DNA from: Gnetum montanum | Lineage: Eukaryota; Streptophyta; Gnetopsida; Gnetales; Gnetaceae | Assembly (NCBI GenBank): GCA_015680685.1 | Contig: MNCI01002813.1 | Span: 1,359,403-1,423,402 of the forward strand | Length of the DNA: 64,000 nucleotides | Reading direction: 5' to 3' | Shown: positions 1 to 11,565 of the stretch, piece after piece | Numbering within the stretch: the stretch's first letter is position 1 | Layout of the letters: every line of letters starts with the position of its first letter | Made by a program: the position numbers and the translations under genes | Notes under the pieces: generated by a model | The model's database searches: none | What the model saw: only the letters and a program-made list of their open reading frames with translations | What the model was told of the DNA's origin: nothing

Positions 1-17
1 CAAGTACAAGCTAGTTG

Positions 18-112
18 AGATCTTGTGGAGATTTTGGCATAATAAAATGCTGGTTTGTAGCTTTCCAAACAAAGTTTCAAAATGAGCAATTGCAGGGAAA
101 TGCAAATAAGAG
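18..112. repeat. Intronic direct repeat, copy 1
   Basis: About 95 bp beginning agatcttgtggagattttgg is repeated, diverged, at 1499-1594 in the same orientation. Shared blocks include ggcataat.aaatg and tttgtagctttc.aaac. A short third piece lies at 107-140. The two main copies flank the exons at 763-799 and 926-988. The origin is unknown; a local duplication or an old transposon are both possible. Confidence 0.6.
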
Positions 113-762
113 ATTTTGGCATAATTAAATGCTGAAAAGTGTCATGAATATTGAGAACAGAACTTGGGAATGTTAGTTTCTTAAAAGAAGCTTTATTTTA
201 GTTTTTAGTAGGAATGAGTTCACTGTGGTGTCTAAACAGACTGAACATAGAGAAAAAATAATTGAGAAAAACCTGGTGAGTTTCAAATAGAAGTAAAACA
301 CTATTATTAGTTGGAATATTTGTTATTTGCGTAATTTTATTCTGGTTATTGTTTCTAAATTAAATAATGAGTATAGTTCTAAGCTTTTTTAGTAGTTTAA
401 TTATACTTTCTTTTCAGGTTTTTAAAATTGTTATTCATATGATGCTATTAAACTCTGCCTTTTCTCTGAAGTTGTTTTTGCAAGTTCAGAACTTCTACAG
501 TTATGCAATATTTCTTTTGTTTGACATTCTGAAAAAATATTATGAACAATAAAGTTTACTGCTTCACTGAATACTTTTAGAGAATAAAGACCATAAAACT
601 TAAGGTTATCTTATATGTTAATCTGCAGAATATATGTGTGGAATTTATATGAATCAAAGAACTATGGATATGTTTTGTTTTAAGACATTGCTAACAAATT
701 CTTTCAATGGTCTGAATCGTAGCATACTGGAGTAATGAAAATGAACAAGTTGTTCCTTGCAG

Positions 763-3700
763 TTCTGTTGACATATCAATAGCTGTTGCCACTGAAAAGG
801 TAGAGCTATTATTTTTTATGAATATTTCACATGGTTAATGGATGTCACTTCCATGTCATTTTTTAGTGACTTGAAAAATCATATGAATAATTTCTCTAAT
901 TACCATCATCATCTCATAATTGCAGGGACTCATGACACCAATTTTGCGGAATGCAGACCAGAAGACACTCTCAGCAATTTCAGCAGAGGTACATAATATT
1001 TATTTTCTTAAATTAACTGTGTTTTTCGTCTGATATTATGCTTTGATGGTTGGGCTTCCTTATTTTTCTCCTTCGTAATTACTTTGTTTTTGAATAAGTA
1101 AAAAAAGTCTATATTAATAAAAAAAAAGACTTGAACTACAATGAGATTATTTTTGGGATCTTAATAATATACTAAGATGAAAGTATCAAATTTCTAAAAA
1201 ATTGTAAAACAATCATATCAAGCTGTCATTCTACTCTAAAGTTCAGAAAATTAAATTATAATCATGTAAGGCTCAAAGACTTCATCAATCAAGTGCCATT
1301 CAATATATCATATTTTCCTTCTAATTTTTTATTGCTAGTGACCATACTCTATCTAAATTGATTGCTATCCCTTTAAAAGTGCTTAGGTTTTCTATTTTTA
1401 TTTTTTAATAAGATGCTAAAGATCACTTGTGTTAGCAAAGCACTTCAAATATTATCAATGCATTGAGTTCCATTGATATAGTTCTAAGTTGCTATACAAG
1501 ATCTTGTAAAGATTTAGGCATAATAGAATGTTGATTTGTAGCTTTCTAAACTTTGTTCTAAATATGGATAGTTGCACAGTAGTGCAAAATGATATGATTA
1601 GCATCTTCACAGGCATTCTTATAGAAGTATCTATTAACTATTATCATTCCTCACTTCAACAACTTATCTATGGTTGGAAGTAAGGTTTGGACATGCACCG
1701 ATAGGAATTTTGGGTTGCAAAGGGAGTGCTATGGGGGAGGGGTAGTGAGGTTTTGGAGTAGTAGGTGAGGCTATATGGGAACCATGAGGGACAACTAGGT
1801 CTGGAGAGTGAACTAGATGTGGAGGGAGAGTTGGACAAGTCCTACAAGAGGCAAGAGGGAAACAAAGGTCCTAGGGTTGAGGCTTAGCAGGAGGTTGAGG
1901 ACACTAAGGTGATCCTCTTAGAGGGAAGTAAGGTAGGTGCATGGGCTTAGGTGGAGCAGGAGGTGGAGCAAGTTGGTAGTGGGGACTTGGCCTTGGAGGT
2001 ATTGAGGTAGTTAATCTCGTGAACAAAGTCCTAGTTTCTTTCCATGTGCTTGACCAAGGGTGAGATAGAATAAAAGGTGGATATCCACTTTTTGGAAGGT
2101 GGCTGAATAAAGATTCATGTCTTGCAGGATGACATACTATTGTTTGTTTTTTGGTTTTTCACTGATAGTAACCCTAGTTTTTTAGGGCTAGGGGCTAGCA
2201 CTTACACATTGGCAATGTGGGATCCATCAAGGCCTTAGTCTCTTTGACACGGCCATTGTCTAGATCAGGGTTTTTAGTCTTCCCTAGGATACATGATTTA
2301 ACTTTTTTGTTCAAATCCTTGTGAGGTTCTTTGGGGAATTCATTGCCTTTGATAGATTTATAGTTTTTAGGAGTTGGAGGGGGTATGCCTACTTTTGTTA
2401 TGCCAAAGGAGATTTTGATGGATACAAGTTGGGATGTTGAGAAGCTTTCTATGGAATACAAGAAGATCTTGCCTATAGGGACTAGGACCCAAGAGTAGAA
2501 ACAATGCTTCCTGCTATATAGGATGCAATTTTTGTGGGAAAGGGAACTACACTTCCAACGACTATTGTGCATGTCTCAAACATATGGGTTAGAATGCTCC
2601 TACTAATGGTCCTTAGCTCTAAGCCAATAGGGCATCACAATGTGTTATCCATTAGGACAATGTCCTAGTTGTGGGGCCTTCTTAAGATAGTGACAAGACA
2701 TTGATGGTAAGGGAGCTTGAGGAATTACCCTTTCAAACAAGTTCTAGGTCTTACATTAGGATTTTGGGGTTTCAAAAGAGGGCACCATGGGTTTGGGTTT
2801 TATTCGGGGTTATCCATCCCCTAGGTAGCTTACTAGGTTGGTTATGAGGGCCCCTATTGGGGTAGGGGAGGCATTGGCCTCCTCCACACTTCTTACTTCT
2901 TTGTCAATGGAAGGGTGTTCTACTAGTAGTTGGTGAGGTATCCTTTGGGTCTTGGCCCATTGGCTCTCTTTTGTAGGAGTAACCATGAATCTTTTGCTTC
3001 TAGGAAGTAGGTTGCCCCTCTTTGAGGTAGTACATTGTGTGAGTCTCCCACCAGACTCACAAGTGTGGAAATGCAGATCTTGAAGGAGAATGTTGATGTT
3101 GTTCGATGCTTCAAGGTTCAATGAAACTAAAAATTGGGGGTGTGGTACCATGAAACTTAGTGAGATATTGACTTCAGAATTCATGAGACCCTCAACGAGC
3201 TCTACTACAAAAAGTTTATAGGTAGACCATGAAGATTTTGTCATGGAATTGTAGGGGCCAAGGTGCCTCGTACAAACGAACTATCTTGAAAGAATTAACT
3301 AAAGAAGGAAATTGGGACATAATTCTTCTGTAGGAAGCCAGAACATTTGCAAGAAATAGACAAGTTTTGCAATGGAATTGTTGGCAGACTGTTCTGGTTA
3401 ATTCATGTTGAAAAGCAGGGGTCTTGCTATTTTAACCAAATGGCCCATTCTGATTGGAGTCAAACAGTTTTGTTCTATTGAAGGAGCTGTGGATCACTAA
3501 TTTTTATTATCCCCAGGTGGAGGATAGAATCTAGCAAATCCATATTGCAACTGTTGCTGTTCCAGAAAAAGATTGGCGGATTCTTGGAGGGTGGGCGTTT
3601 GGGGGGTTGGGGAGGAGGGGGATAGGGAAGGGTGAGCGTGGCATGGGGGAGAACTTTAACAAGCTACTCTACAATTGGGAAAAGAGGGTTAAGGTGATAC

Positions 3701-6700
3701 CCAGCCACCAAGGGTGAATGACTTCTTTCACTTTTTGGCTGAATTCCAGATCGTCGATGTTGAGATCCAAGAGTGTAAGTTCACTTGGTGTAATAGGTAA
3801 TGTGGCCTTGACAACATTCTTACTGGGATTGATAGGATCTGGGTCAGCTCCATGTTGATGGTTAGATTCCATTTCCTTTTGATTGGGCTGAATTGTCTAA
3901 CCTTTGATCACAAACCCATTCTCCTTTTTCTTAACCAACATGAGGGGCACCGCCTCCTTCAGACTGGAACGCTCTTGGCGCAAGAAGTCATGGCTTAGGG
4001 ATGCTGTCCTTGCAATGTGGCGTGCGTACCTTTTCTCTGTTGACCCCACGGATTTCCTGAAGGTGGCTGTATACAGAATTGAAACCATTATCAAGTCCAG
4101 ACACATGCATGCCAAATGCTTGTTTCGATTTCTTAAGGATCAACACAAAAAAAACTATAATAGATTCATGTGCTCCAAGAATAGGGCTAGCATGTTGTAC
4201 ATGAAGAGATGAAGATCTTAAGGGAATTGTAGACCTTGTCACATGAGGAGGAACTCTACTAGAAAGAGAGCTCATAGGTGTAGTGGGTCAATGAGTGAGA
4301 TATAAACAAGAAGTTCTTTTTTGCCGTTGCCAAAGCATTAAAAGGCATTTGCCAAATCCATATGTTGAACGGAGGTGATGATCTAATTTCTAATATTGAT
4401 AGTATTGGCTATGGAATAGTCTTGGTGGAATATTTGGACTAGGGGAGCTACAACCCTCCTATGGTCCTTATTTACAAGGTCCTTGATGTGGAGGATAACA
4501 TAAGTTTGCCCACATTGATTTCTAAGGAAGAATTTGCAGATACCATTTTCCCTATGCACCTAGGAATGGCTCGTAGACTAGACAATTGACCTATCAAATT
4601 CTTTAGAGAATTCTTTGATATTCTTAGGGCCATCATTGTGGATGCTTTCAATATGATGCCACAATGGGCATAGGTGTGTAAGGAGCTTAATTGTTCAAAG
4701 GTGAATCTTGTCCCTAAAAGAAGAGACCTTAGGGATCCTTCTAACCGTAGGTCCATTGGGGTCTGTAATATTCTTATGTGAGTGTTTTTTCAAAATTTTG
4801 GTGCAGTGGTTGGAGCCCCTCATGAGCATATTGGTTGGTGATAATTAGGCTGGTTTTGTGAAGAGTAGATTCACAGATGACTAGTTCTTGTCTTGAAGCT
4901 TATGCACTTAGTTTCTAAGTGCAAATTCCTTGTTATGTTTCTTAAACTTGATATTGCCAAAGCTTATAACTTCTTAAGTTGGGACTACCACTTGAAGTAA
5001 TGGTAAGGTGCTTGTTTCTCAAGTCGTTAGACTTGGGTTTAAGCTTGGGCAAAGTTACTTGAAAGAGGTTAGGCTTTTGCTCATCTATTGCCTTTCTAGG
5101 ACCTTTCCTTGAAAGGATGAGCATTGAGCCTTTGGGTGATGGTCCTTTTAACCTTTTTATATGATTTACTTAAGTTGGTATGCCCTACAAGAAATCATGT
5201 TTTAGAAAGGCTTTCACAAAAATTTTTTTTGACTTGTGCTTACACATTTAATGCCACCGGGGGGGAAGGGAAGAGGCATGCTCCTTTGAGATGAATGGCT
5301 TAAGGGAATTCATCTTTCCTCAACATCGTCTATGAGTAGAAGGATGATACCTTGTGGGTTAAATCATTAGAACAAAACACTGTGGGAATATTAGCCTAGC
5401 GACTTAACTCTATGGAAGAGCATTTTTCATCACCATGAAGTGATTGAAAACATGCACGTCATTGAACCATGCACTACCAAGCAACTTCTTTTAACTAAAC
5501 TATAGATCTGTTCAATGATGGAACATCATGTGAAAGGGCAAAGTCCCAAAAAAATTAACATATATAAATGACTTCTAAACAAGGACATCATTCCCACAAA
5601 GTCTTTTTTACATCGGAGGGGCATGATTATTGAACAATCATGTGTCCTCTGCCGTAATAATCTACTAGAGAAGGCCAAAAACCTTATTTTCTTTTGCTTG
5701 TTCAACCCTCAAGTTTGGTTCCACGGTGGAATGAAAAATATTTATACTTTCATTGATGATACAATGAACGTGATTGTTGCCTACACTATTTGAACGGCTC
5801 ACAATCAACACATTTTCTTAGTAGTCCATTTGTCATTTCCTTGCACTATTTACTACATTGCATTGTGTTTGTGGAGAGAGCTCACAATTGCAATGTGTAT
5901 TGCCCCCATTTTTGAGCTTGCATCTAAGCTTTTTCAACACTATTGTGAGCTTCAGGGAATGATTTCTGTAGTTGGCCAGGACACTTCACTTCCCTAGTTG
6001 TAGGGAGAAAGGGATTTCTAGGGCACTCAATTTTTTGCTAGTTAAAGGGAATTGCCAAGTATCTTGGGATCCTTGTGGAGAGGGAAATTATCTTACATGC
6101 TATTTATGGTTTGCAGGGTGCCATTGTAAGCAACCAAGTCCCTTGCTCTTAGATTCAGCCAATTTGGTAGTGTGCAATTGAGATAGTTGAGTGATATTTT
6201 GTTCAATCTGGAAATTTTTCTAAATGGTAGGAGTTACATTTTGCTTTCCTGAAATGCCTATTTCTATAGAAGCAAGTGAATCTACCTAGCTTTTTCTTTG
6301 CTTGTTTGGGGAGGAGGTAGGTGGGAAAACATTTTGACCCTCTTTTAGGTTGCCTAGGGCCTTCTACCAACATTCATGTAGGATGTGTTGTTACTTGGTA
6401 CTAGCAAATTTGCCATCACCTACCAACGATAGCCCTATGGGCACAACAATTGTCCTATAGCCTAGCTCACTTCTTTCCCTAGCTTGGGAAATGGCTTGCA
6501 AATCACATTGACCAACATTCCTATCACATGGCCTCTAGGTCAAGTTCTCATTTCACAAGATACCCTCACTATAGTGTAGGGACACCTCTTCTGATCCCCT
6601 TTGTTTCTTCCCTATGTTTATGTTTGCAGGTTTCAGGCTTGAAGAAGACACCTTGGAGGGCAAGAAAACATCTTGGCTAAGAGCTATTGCTGACAAAAGA

Positions 6701-9700
6701 CATCTTGGAGCTAGAGGAGATGGCTTGCTAAGTTTGCTATCTTCTTGGGGAAGATGTCTTGCAGGAGGAAAGATGTCTTGCCCAAGGTGTCTCTTGCCAA
6801 GAGGAGACATCTTGTCTCAGAAGGAGATGTCTTGCCTACACAAGAGATGTCTCCCTTGAAAATTGGTTTTGACAGGAGACGTTTTCCCAAGGTCAAAGAT
6901 GACCCATACAATCGGGGAAACTTCCAAAATCGCTTGTCCCCATTTTGGAAACAACTGGGGTAAGTTGGGAAAGGATGGAAATAGCTAGGGAGAAGGTGAG
7001 AAGACTATGAAAACAATTGAAGAACCTCAAGTTGAGTTGATGGAAGATTTCTAGGTTTCTTATCTCCTTGTTCATTAATTGATGTAATTCACAATTGTTA
7101 GTACCATGAGTAAGATAGAGAGCTCTTAGTGTGGAGAGCTTAGTAAGAGAGGGTGTGAGAGCACATTGAGTGAGTGCAATTGGTGATTGCAACTCCAATG
7201 TCAATTGTGTGGTGTGTTGGCTTGTGTGTTCTATTCTCTTGTTTTACTTGTGAGTTGAGATCTTTGTCCTGGGTTGTGAGAGAGATTTTGGGTCTTGCAT
7301 TGAGAACAACCAGTGTGTGGATGTAGAGCCTCATGCTCTACAATATCGTTTGAATATGCAAGGTTTTGGATGTTGTGGGTTTTGAGAACCTGATTGTAAT
7401 CTTCTAATCAATTAAGTGCAGATAGCTAGTTTTCTTGTTTCTAGCTAATTAATTGTCTTTTCATAATATCTGGATTTAGTATTTGAAGGTGATTAATAAT
7501 TGGAGTGAACCTGCTCCACACTGGTTTTTGAGAGGCACTTTAGGGAGGAGATCTTCATGCAGATTTGATAGGAATTGGAGGCAAAATTCCAGTCCCATCT
7601 CAAGGAGCTTGAAGAAAATGTTAGAAAGGAAATGGATGCTAAAGCAACGGCTAAGATTGCAAGGGCCACGGAAGATGGTGAGATTCAACTTAAGTAGGAG
7701 GCCTAGCATCATTACCAAAGTGAGCATGAGGTCCATTGCCAACAAGTTCACTGCCAGCTGTAGGAGGACGTGGAGCAGGAATGCTTCAAAAGGGAAAAGT
7801 GTCAAAGGGAAGAAAACATTCAGATTGTTTATTTATCAAATTATTGATTGTGTTGATGAATTTGTGAGGTCATGAAGAGAATGTTGATGAGAATGGAGAG
7901 AGAGAATGATGAGTTGGTGGTGGAATTATTTATTTGAATCATCAATCATCAAGAACACTTCTATAGGAACATCAATTCATCAAAGGAAAACTTCATCAAG
8001 GGAATTCTTTCTTCATAATAAGGATAGGAAGCGCCACCCACTTCTAGAAATGCGTAGGGGCCAAAGTACATGACATGGGGCCAAGTTTGCCTTATTCTTT
8101 TCATAAAATGATTTTTTAATAGGAATTTGTGGTTATTATTAATTACATTTGCCCATCAAATTCCTTCATTTGTTTTTTAAATAAAAAATGACTTTTGGGC
8201 TTCCACACCCATTTTTCAATCATATTACATAATTTTTCCAACAAAAATATATAGAAAAAATCATCATAAAGATTGAAGCAACCTTATAAATTATTTGTTT
8301 CATGAAGTCACTATTCATGCATCCTAGTTTTCCAACATATTGAAGATTGCATTTAGATGCAGAAATAGAGAACATATGACACCATCCCATCATGGTGTCT
8401 AATCTCAAGGAGTTTTTACAACCCTGTGATTTTTATGCATTGATCTTGATTTTGACACATAGGAGCTAGCTCACATGTGTGATTAGAGTGTTTGAAGCCA
8501 ATTGAGAATTGTTGGCTTCTTTGAATAATCCTTTTGCTTTATGCTGTCAAATATTGCAAATCAGCAATACATCTTTATTATATTAATATGTTTCATCATC
8601 AACCAATTCGTCTTAAGCTATATCCCTTTGACTGATTAAAATTTTAAAACATTTTTATCAAGATCATTGTCACTCCCACTATTTTTTATATTATCTTCTG
8701 ATTTAAGATCAATCTATTGAAGTAACCTCAAATCTGAATTTTGATACATCTCATCATGAAAAGTTTTTAACTGTTCTTGAAGATTCAATGTTTGCTGATA
8801 TTTAACTAATTGTTGAAAAATTGTTGGAATTAGTTGACAAAAATACATTCGTACTGGTTAATGATACAATTGACAGATGATTATTATTAGTCATATTTCC
8901 TTGATTGACTTCAGAGACTACTACTTTTAGGAATGTTAATGTTCTTTCTCAAGTCTTAAGACCTGGGTTCAAGCCTGAGCTTAGCCACTTGAAAAAGGTT
9001 AGGTTTTCGTTCATCCATCAACTCTCCTAGGACCTTGCCCTGGTAGGATGAGCATTGAGGATTTGAGTGATGATTCTTTTTCTTTAACAAACTTCTTCAT
9101 TAGCAATATTCTCAATGCTAGTGTCAGCATTTATATTTTCAGAAATGGAATTTAATTATCAATGCTAGTGTCAGCATTTATATTTTCAGAAATGGAATTT
9201 AATTATNTTTTGTGCAACTACCCGAACCTTTGGAACCCAACGAATGACTTCAATTATTATACTGTTTATACAAGTTACAATGACATACATTTCATGAATT
9301 ATCATGCTAGAACTGAGCTCATGGAAGAAACCTTTTATATTTAATATGAATCTATCGGACAAGCTAACTGTAACTCTATTTTCTAAAAATATATCCAGTT
9401 ATTTTGTCAACATGAAACCCCTTGCATATTTTAGGATGCTTAATGACCTTGTAAGTCCATCTCTCCAAAGGCAGGTGCAAAATGGTTTCATGATTCTTTT
9501 GAAAATTCTTTCATTCCAAATGTCAAGATTCAAGCCAAATATTCAATTCCAAGTACGCTTCCAAATACTTTTATGATTAAAATCTTTTTTTTTCTTCGTA
9601 TCATTGGGTTTCCATTGACAATATATCCAAAATTGAAGAGGCTTTAACATTACGAGGTCAGTTAGAATCCTATTCTATTCAAATACATGATAGCATAAAA

Positions 9701-11565
9701 AGATCCAAAATTTGTCTAAATTTTTAGACCAATAATACAAGTGTTTTAGCTTTTAGTTATATTTCTCACTTCATACCATGAGACACTAACATGTGACAAA
9801 TGCAATTTCATACTTGTTCTTTCTAGTAATGCCAGATTTGTTGCTCTGATTTCAATAAGGAGCTGCATCATTCATGATTAATGTGAAGATTAACGATCCT
9901 TTCCATGATAAATCCTCTTTTTCTCAAATTCATTTATCTACCATCTATAAGTTTTTCCCTTTCAAAAATAATAATAATAATGATTTGAAGTTCTTGTTTA
10001 CTTGAATATTTCCAAAATCGCTGTCAAAATCCATGGCTGTACCTGTAATGCAATTTATTTATTTGGTTTTTTTTGGCTCTTTCATGCCCTCAGACTTTCA
10101 CTGCTGAAGGCCAACAGTTTCTGACAATGCTGCTTTGTCCATCAAAATCCAAATAAAATGAAATCCAACTCCAACTATCAATCCCCTGGGGATAGTTATC
10201 AAATATTTGTTGGTCAGTATACATGTCCTTTCATTTGAATCAATTTTTTCTTACTTCCATCAACATATATGTTGCTATCAAGAACCCTCACACAATATTG
10301 TTGGTAGTTGCATCAAGGCAATGTGAAGCAATGAAATTATAATGTTGTCACTTGCCATAGTCCTTAAACATATATTTTTAACATGCCCTTTGATGGCATG
10401 TATCTCAACCTATGCCTTGGAATCAAACCCGTGACTTGTACAAGCACAAACACTTTCTCTGATCAAGTAAACTATGCTGCATAGATCTATAGGGAAATTT
10501 AATCAGTTACAGCATTCCTCAATTTCTGACACGCTTGGTATGTAAATGTTATAAGCTCATGCTTCAGTTGGACTATGGGGCAGGTTAAAGAACTGGCAGA
10601 AAAGGCGCGTCATGGAAAACTTATCCCTAGTGAATTTCAAGGTGGAACCTTCAGGCAAGTCTATCCCTTTATTTGCAATTTTATCTGAAAACATACACAA
10701 GAATGGCAATAATTTTCGTGTAGGACACTAGCCATGTGGAACTTATATATGATAGTTGTTAATGCAGCATCTCAAATTTGGGGATGTTTCCAGTGGATCA
10801 ATTCTGTGCGATCATCAATCCTCCACAGGTACAGACTGTTTTTCTTTAAAAAGGGAACTATTATCAATTTTCAGATTTCTCTTTTTGTCTTATGCAAGGT
10901 TTCTTGCATAACACTGCTGCCCGAAGCGAAAGGGCTTCAAATTAACCTTTGGTAAGATCCCATGTTATGTGTCTGTCGATGTACACTCTTTTTCTCCTCC
11001 ACCTATAATCATTTTGATTTCAGGCTGGTATCCTCGCTGTCGGTAGAGGCAATAAATCTGTCTGTTGGAAAGAAGATATCAGTGGTATGCCCTTTCGACG
11101 TTGATTTTATTTCCTTGTGATACTTTTAATGCCAAGTGGAATGCGTATTCCTGTTTAACCTAGTTCCAAGAAAGAAAGCAAATAATAAATTGCAATGTGA
11201 ATTCTATTTTGGAACATGATTTCCCAATGGTCTTACCCGGTTTAGGAAAAGGGGAATATGTCAATTCCTTGTGTGTTGATGTGCAGGAGAAGAGAAACTA
11301 TTTTCTGTTACAGAGATGACAACGACATTATCGGCAGATCATCGGGTTTTCAATTATGATGTTGGAGGTAAATTCAATGTTCTGCGTAACAGATTACTCA
11401 ATTTTCTGTGGAAATCCGTTTCCTAATATAGAAGGAAAATACCATGTTTTTCATACCAGAACTAATATAAAATTATGCAACTACCTGGTTGAACGTTATG
11501 TTGCAGTTCGATTCTTAGACACGTTGAATGCAAACTTCAAGGAGATAAAACGGCTTCTTCTGTAA
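763..11565 (+). CDS. LTA3-like: Dihydrolipoyllysine-residue acetyltransferase (E2 of mitochondrial pyruvate dehydrogenase), last seven exons; 5' part lies outside the window
   Basis: E2 transfers the acetyl group from lipoyl-lysine to CoA in the pyruvate dehydrogenase core. The window holds the 3' half of the acetyltransferase domain. Exons read from splice sites and family homology: 763-799, 926-988, 10584-10654, 10768-10828, 11024-11084, 11287-11367 and 11507-11565 (stop taa). They join in frame and encode SVDISIAVATEK, GLMTPILRNADQK, VKELAEKARHGK, FQGGTFSISNLGMFPVDQ, INPPQAGILAVGRGNK, TLSADHRVF and a C-terminus ending KRLLL. From memory this matches the plant long-form E2 (Arabidopsis LTA3 type) better than the other mitochondrial or plastid forms. 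Oddities: the third listed exon ends at a GC donor (ag|gcaagt); the catalytic HRxxxDG reads HRVFNY, losing Asp and Gly; and about nine residues after GRGNK do not align to the family. The open frame and intact splice sites argue against a long-dead pseudogene, but loss of activity is likely. Confidence 0.85.
1499..1594. repeat. Intronic direct repeat, copy 2
   Basis: This is the diverged second copy of the repeat at 18-112, in the same orientation, just inside the giant intron. It starts agatcttgtaaagatttagg and ends near gcaaaatgatat. Confidence 0.6.
3229..5960 (+). pseudogene. LINE ORF2 remnant: endonuclease, reverse transcriptase, zinc-finger domain
   Basis: In intact L1 elements this protein nicks the target DNA and primes reverse transcription there. 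The apurinic-type endonuclease begins with SWNCRG, which is typical of plant L1. Its first in-frame stop follows WDIILL at about 3330. DHKPILLF near 3905-3930 fits the end of the endonuclease. The RT fingers/palm region includes LDIAKAY followed by SWDYH, which matches the family D-x-x-KAYD..SWDY block with the Asp after KAY changed to Asn. A SINE interrupts the frame immediately afterwards (about 4995-5158). Near 5590-5720 the sequence reads IPTKSFLHRRGMI, CVLCRNN and FFCLFNPQVW, the signature of the zf-RVT domain that ends plant LINE ORF2. Stops and frameshifts are scattered throughout. Confidence 0.7.
4995..5158 (+). mobile_element. tRNA-derived SINE inserted in the LINE
   Basis: A possible A-box (tggtaaggtgc, from 5001) and a B-box-like gggtttaagct (5035-5045) begin a unit of about 160 bp. 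The same unit recurs at 8932-9085. Shared blocks are ctcaagtc.tta, acttgaaa.aggttagg.ttt and ggatgagcattgagg. It sits directly behind the RT SWDYH block, so it inserted into the LINE and is younger. Its tail is not clear. Confidence 0.6.
6540..7490 (+). mobile_element. LTR-like fragment with agatgtctt repeats (same family as element C)
   Basis: The right half (7030-7490) is the diverged reverse complement of 18,880-19,400. Shared blocks are tgagttgagatcttt, the catgctctacaat region, and tatctggatttagt followed by ttgaagg. The left half (6640-6860) is packed with degenerate copies of a word like gaagatgtcttgcc. The words gggatgtccc and agacatct are repeated in the same way at 19,500-19,680 and 20,720-20,880. 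It is probably one LTR of an otherwise lost element. TG/CA termini were not resolved. Confidence 0.55.
7490..7870 (+). pseudogene. Internal retroelement fragment with coiled-coil coding potential
   Basis: It directly follows the LTR-like fragment. One frame, reading through stops, gives ELEAKFQSHLKELEENVRK and further Glu/Lys-rich heptads up to about 7810, as expected of a coiled coil from a gag-type N-terminus. Its first 40 bp also match the junction of element C at 18,876-18,915, which supports one shared family. No enzymatic domain is visible. Confidence 0.4.
8932..9085 (+). mobile_element. tRNA-derived SINE, second copy
   Basis: This is a diverged copy of the unit at 4995-5158, in the same orientation. 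The B-box-like element gggttcaagcc (8965-8975) is closer to the polymerase III consensus than in the first copy. It ends near the T-rich stretch at 9075-9085. Confidence 0.6.
9113..9207. repeat. Perfect 47-bp tandem duplication ending at an N
   Basis: Positions 9113-9159 and 9160-9206 are identical (unit starts caatgctagtgtcagc), and base 9207 is n. A perfect duplication beside an unresolved base, in surroundings this diverged, looks like a gap-closing artefact. Confidence 0.85.

Larger units (their letters stand above)
2000..6000 (+). mobile_element. Decayed L1-type LINE (non-LTR retrotransposon), boundaries approximate
   Basis: Sense-strand reading through stops gives LINE parts in the standard order. 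There is an ORF1-like stretch at about 2200-2600 ending in a Cys-rich patch (CNFCGKGNY). It is followed by an endonuclease starting MKILSWNCRG at 3229, an RT segment with a PKRRDLRDPSNRRSIG block near 4705-4770 and LDIAKAY at 4947-4967, and a C-terminal zinc-finger domain near 5590-5740. The G-rich stretch at 1670-2000 may be its 5' end. No poly(A) tail or target duplication was found, so both ends are guesses. Many stops and frame changes make it inactive. Confidence 0.7.
989..10583 (+). other. 9.6-kb intron of the E2 gene
   Basis: The donor is gag|gtacat at 988/989 and the acceptor is gggcag|gtt at 10583/10584, joining ISAE to VKEL in the correct phase. Contents in order are an intronic repeat copy (1499-1594), a LINE (about 2.0-6.0 kb) with a SINE inside it, an LTR-type fragment (6.54-7.88 kb), a second SINE (8.93-9.09 kb) and a tandem duplication beside an unresolved base (9113-9207). 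The stretches 1000-1490, 7880-8930 and 9210-10,583 are AT-rich, with no gene that I can recognise. Confidence 0.8.

Noticed and set aside
367-552. 61-codon plus-strand ORF upstream of the first E2 exon seen
   Set aside because: It is AT-rich, Phe/Leu-rich and lies in intron sequence. No E2 homology and no splice fit.
2195-4275. Minus-strand ORFs across the LINE
   Set aside because: The plus strand reads as LINE ORF1 and ORF2. The minus frames are shadows without recognisable domains.
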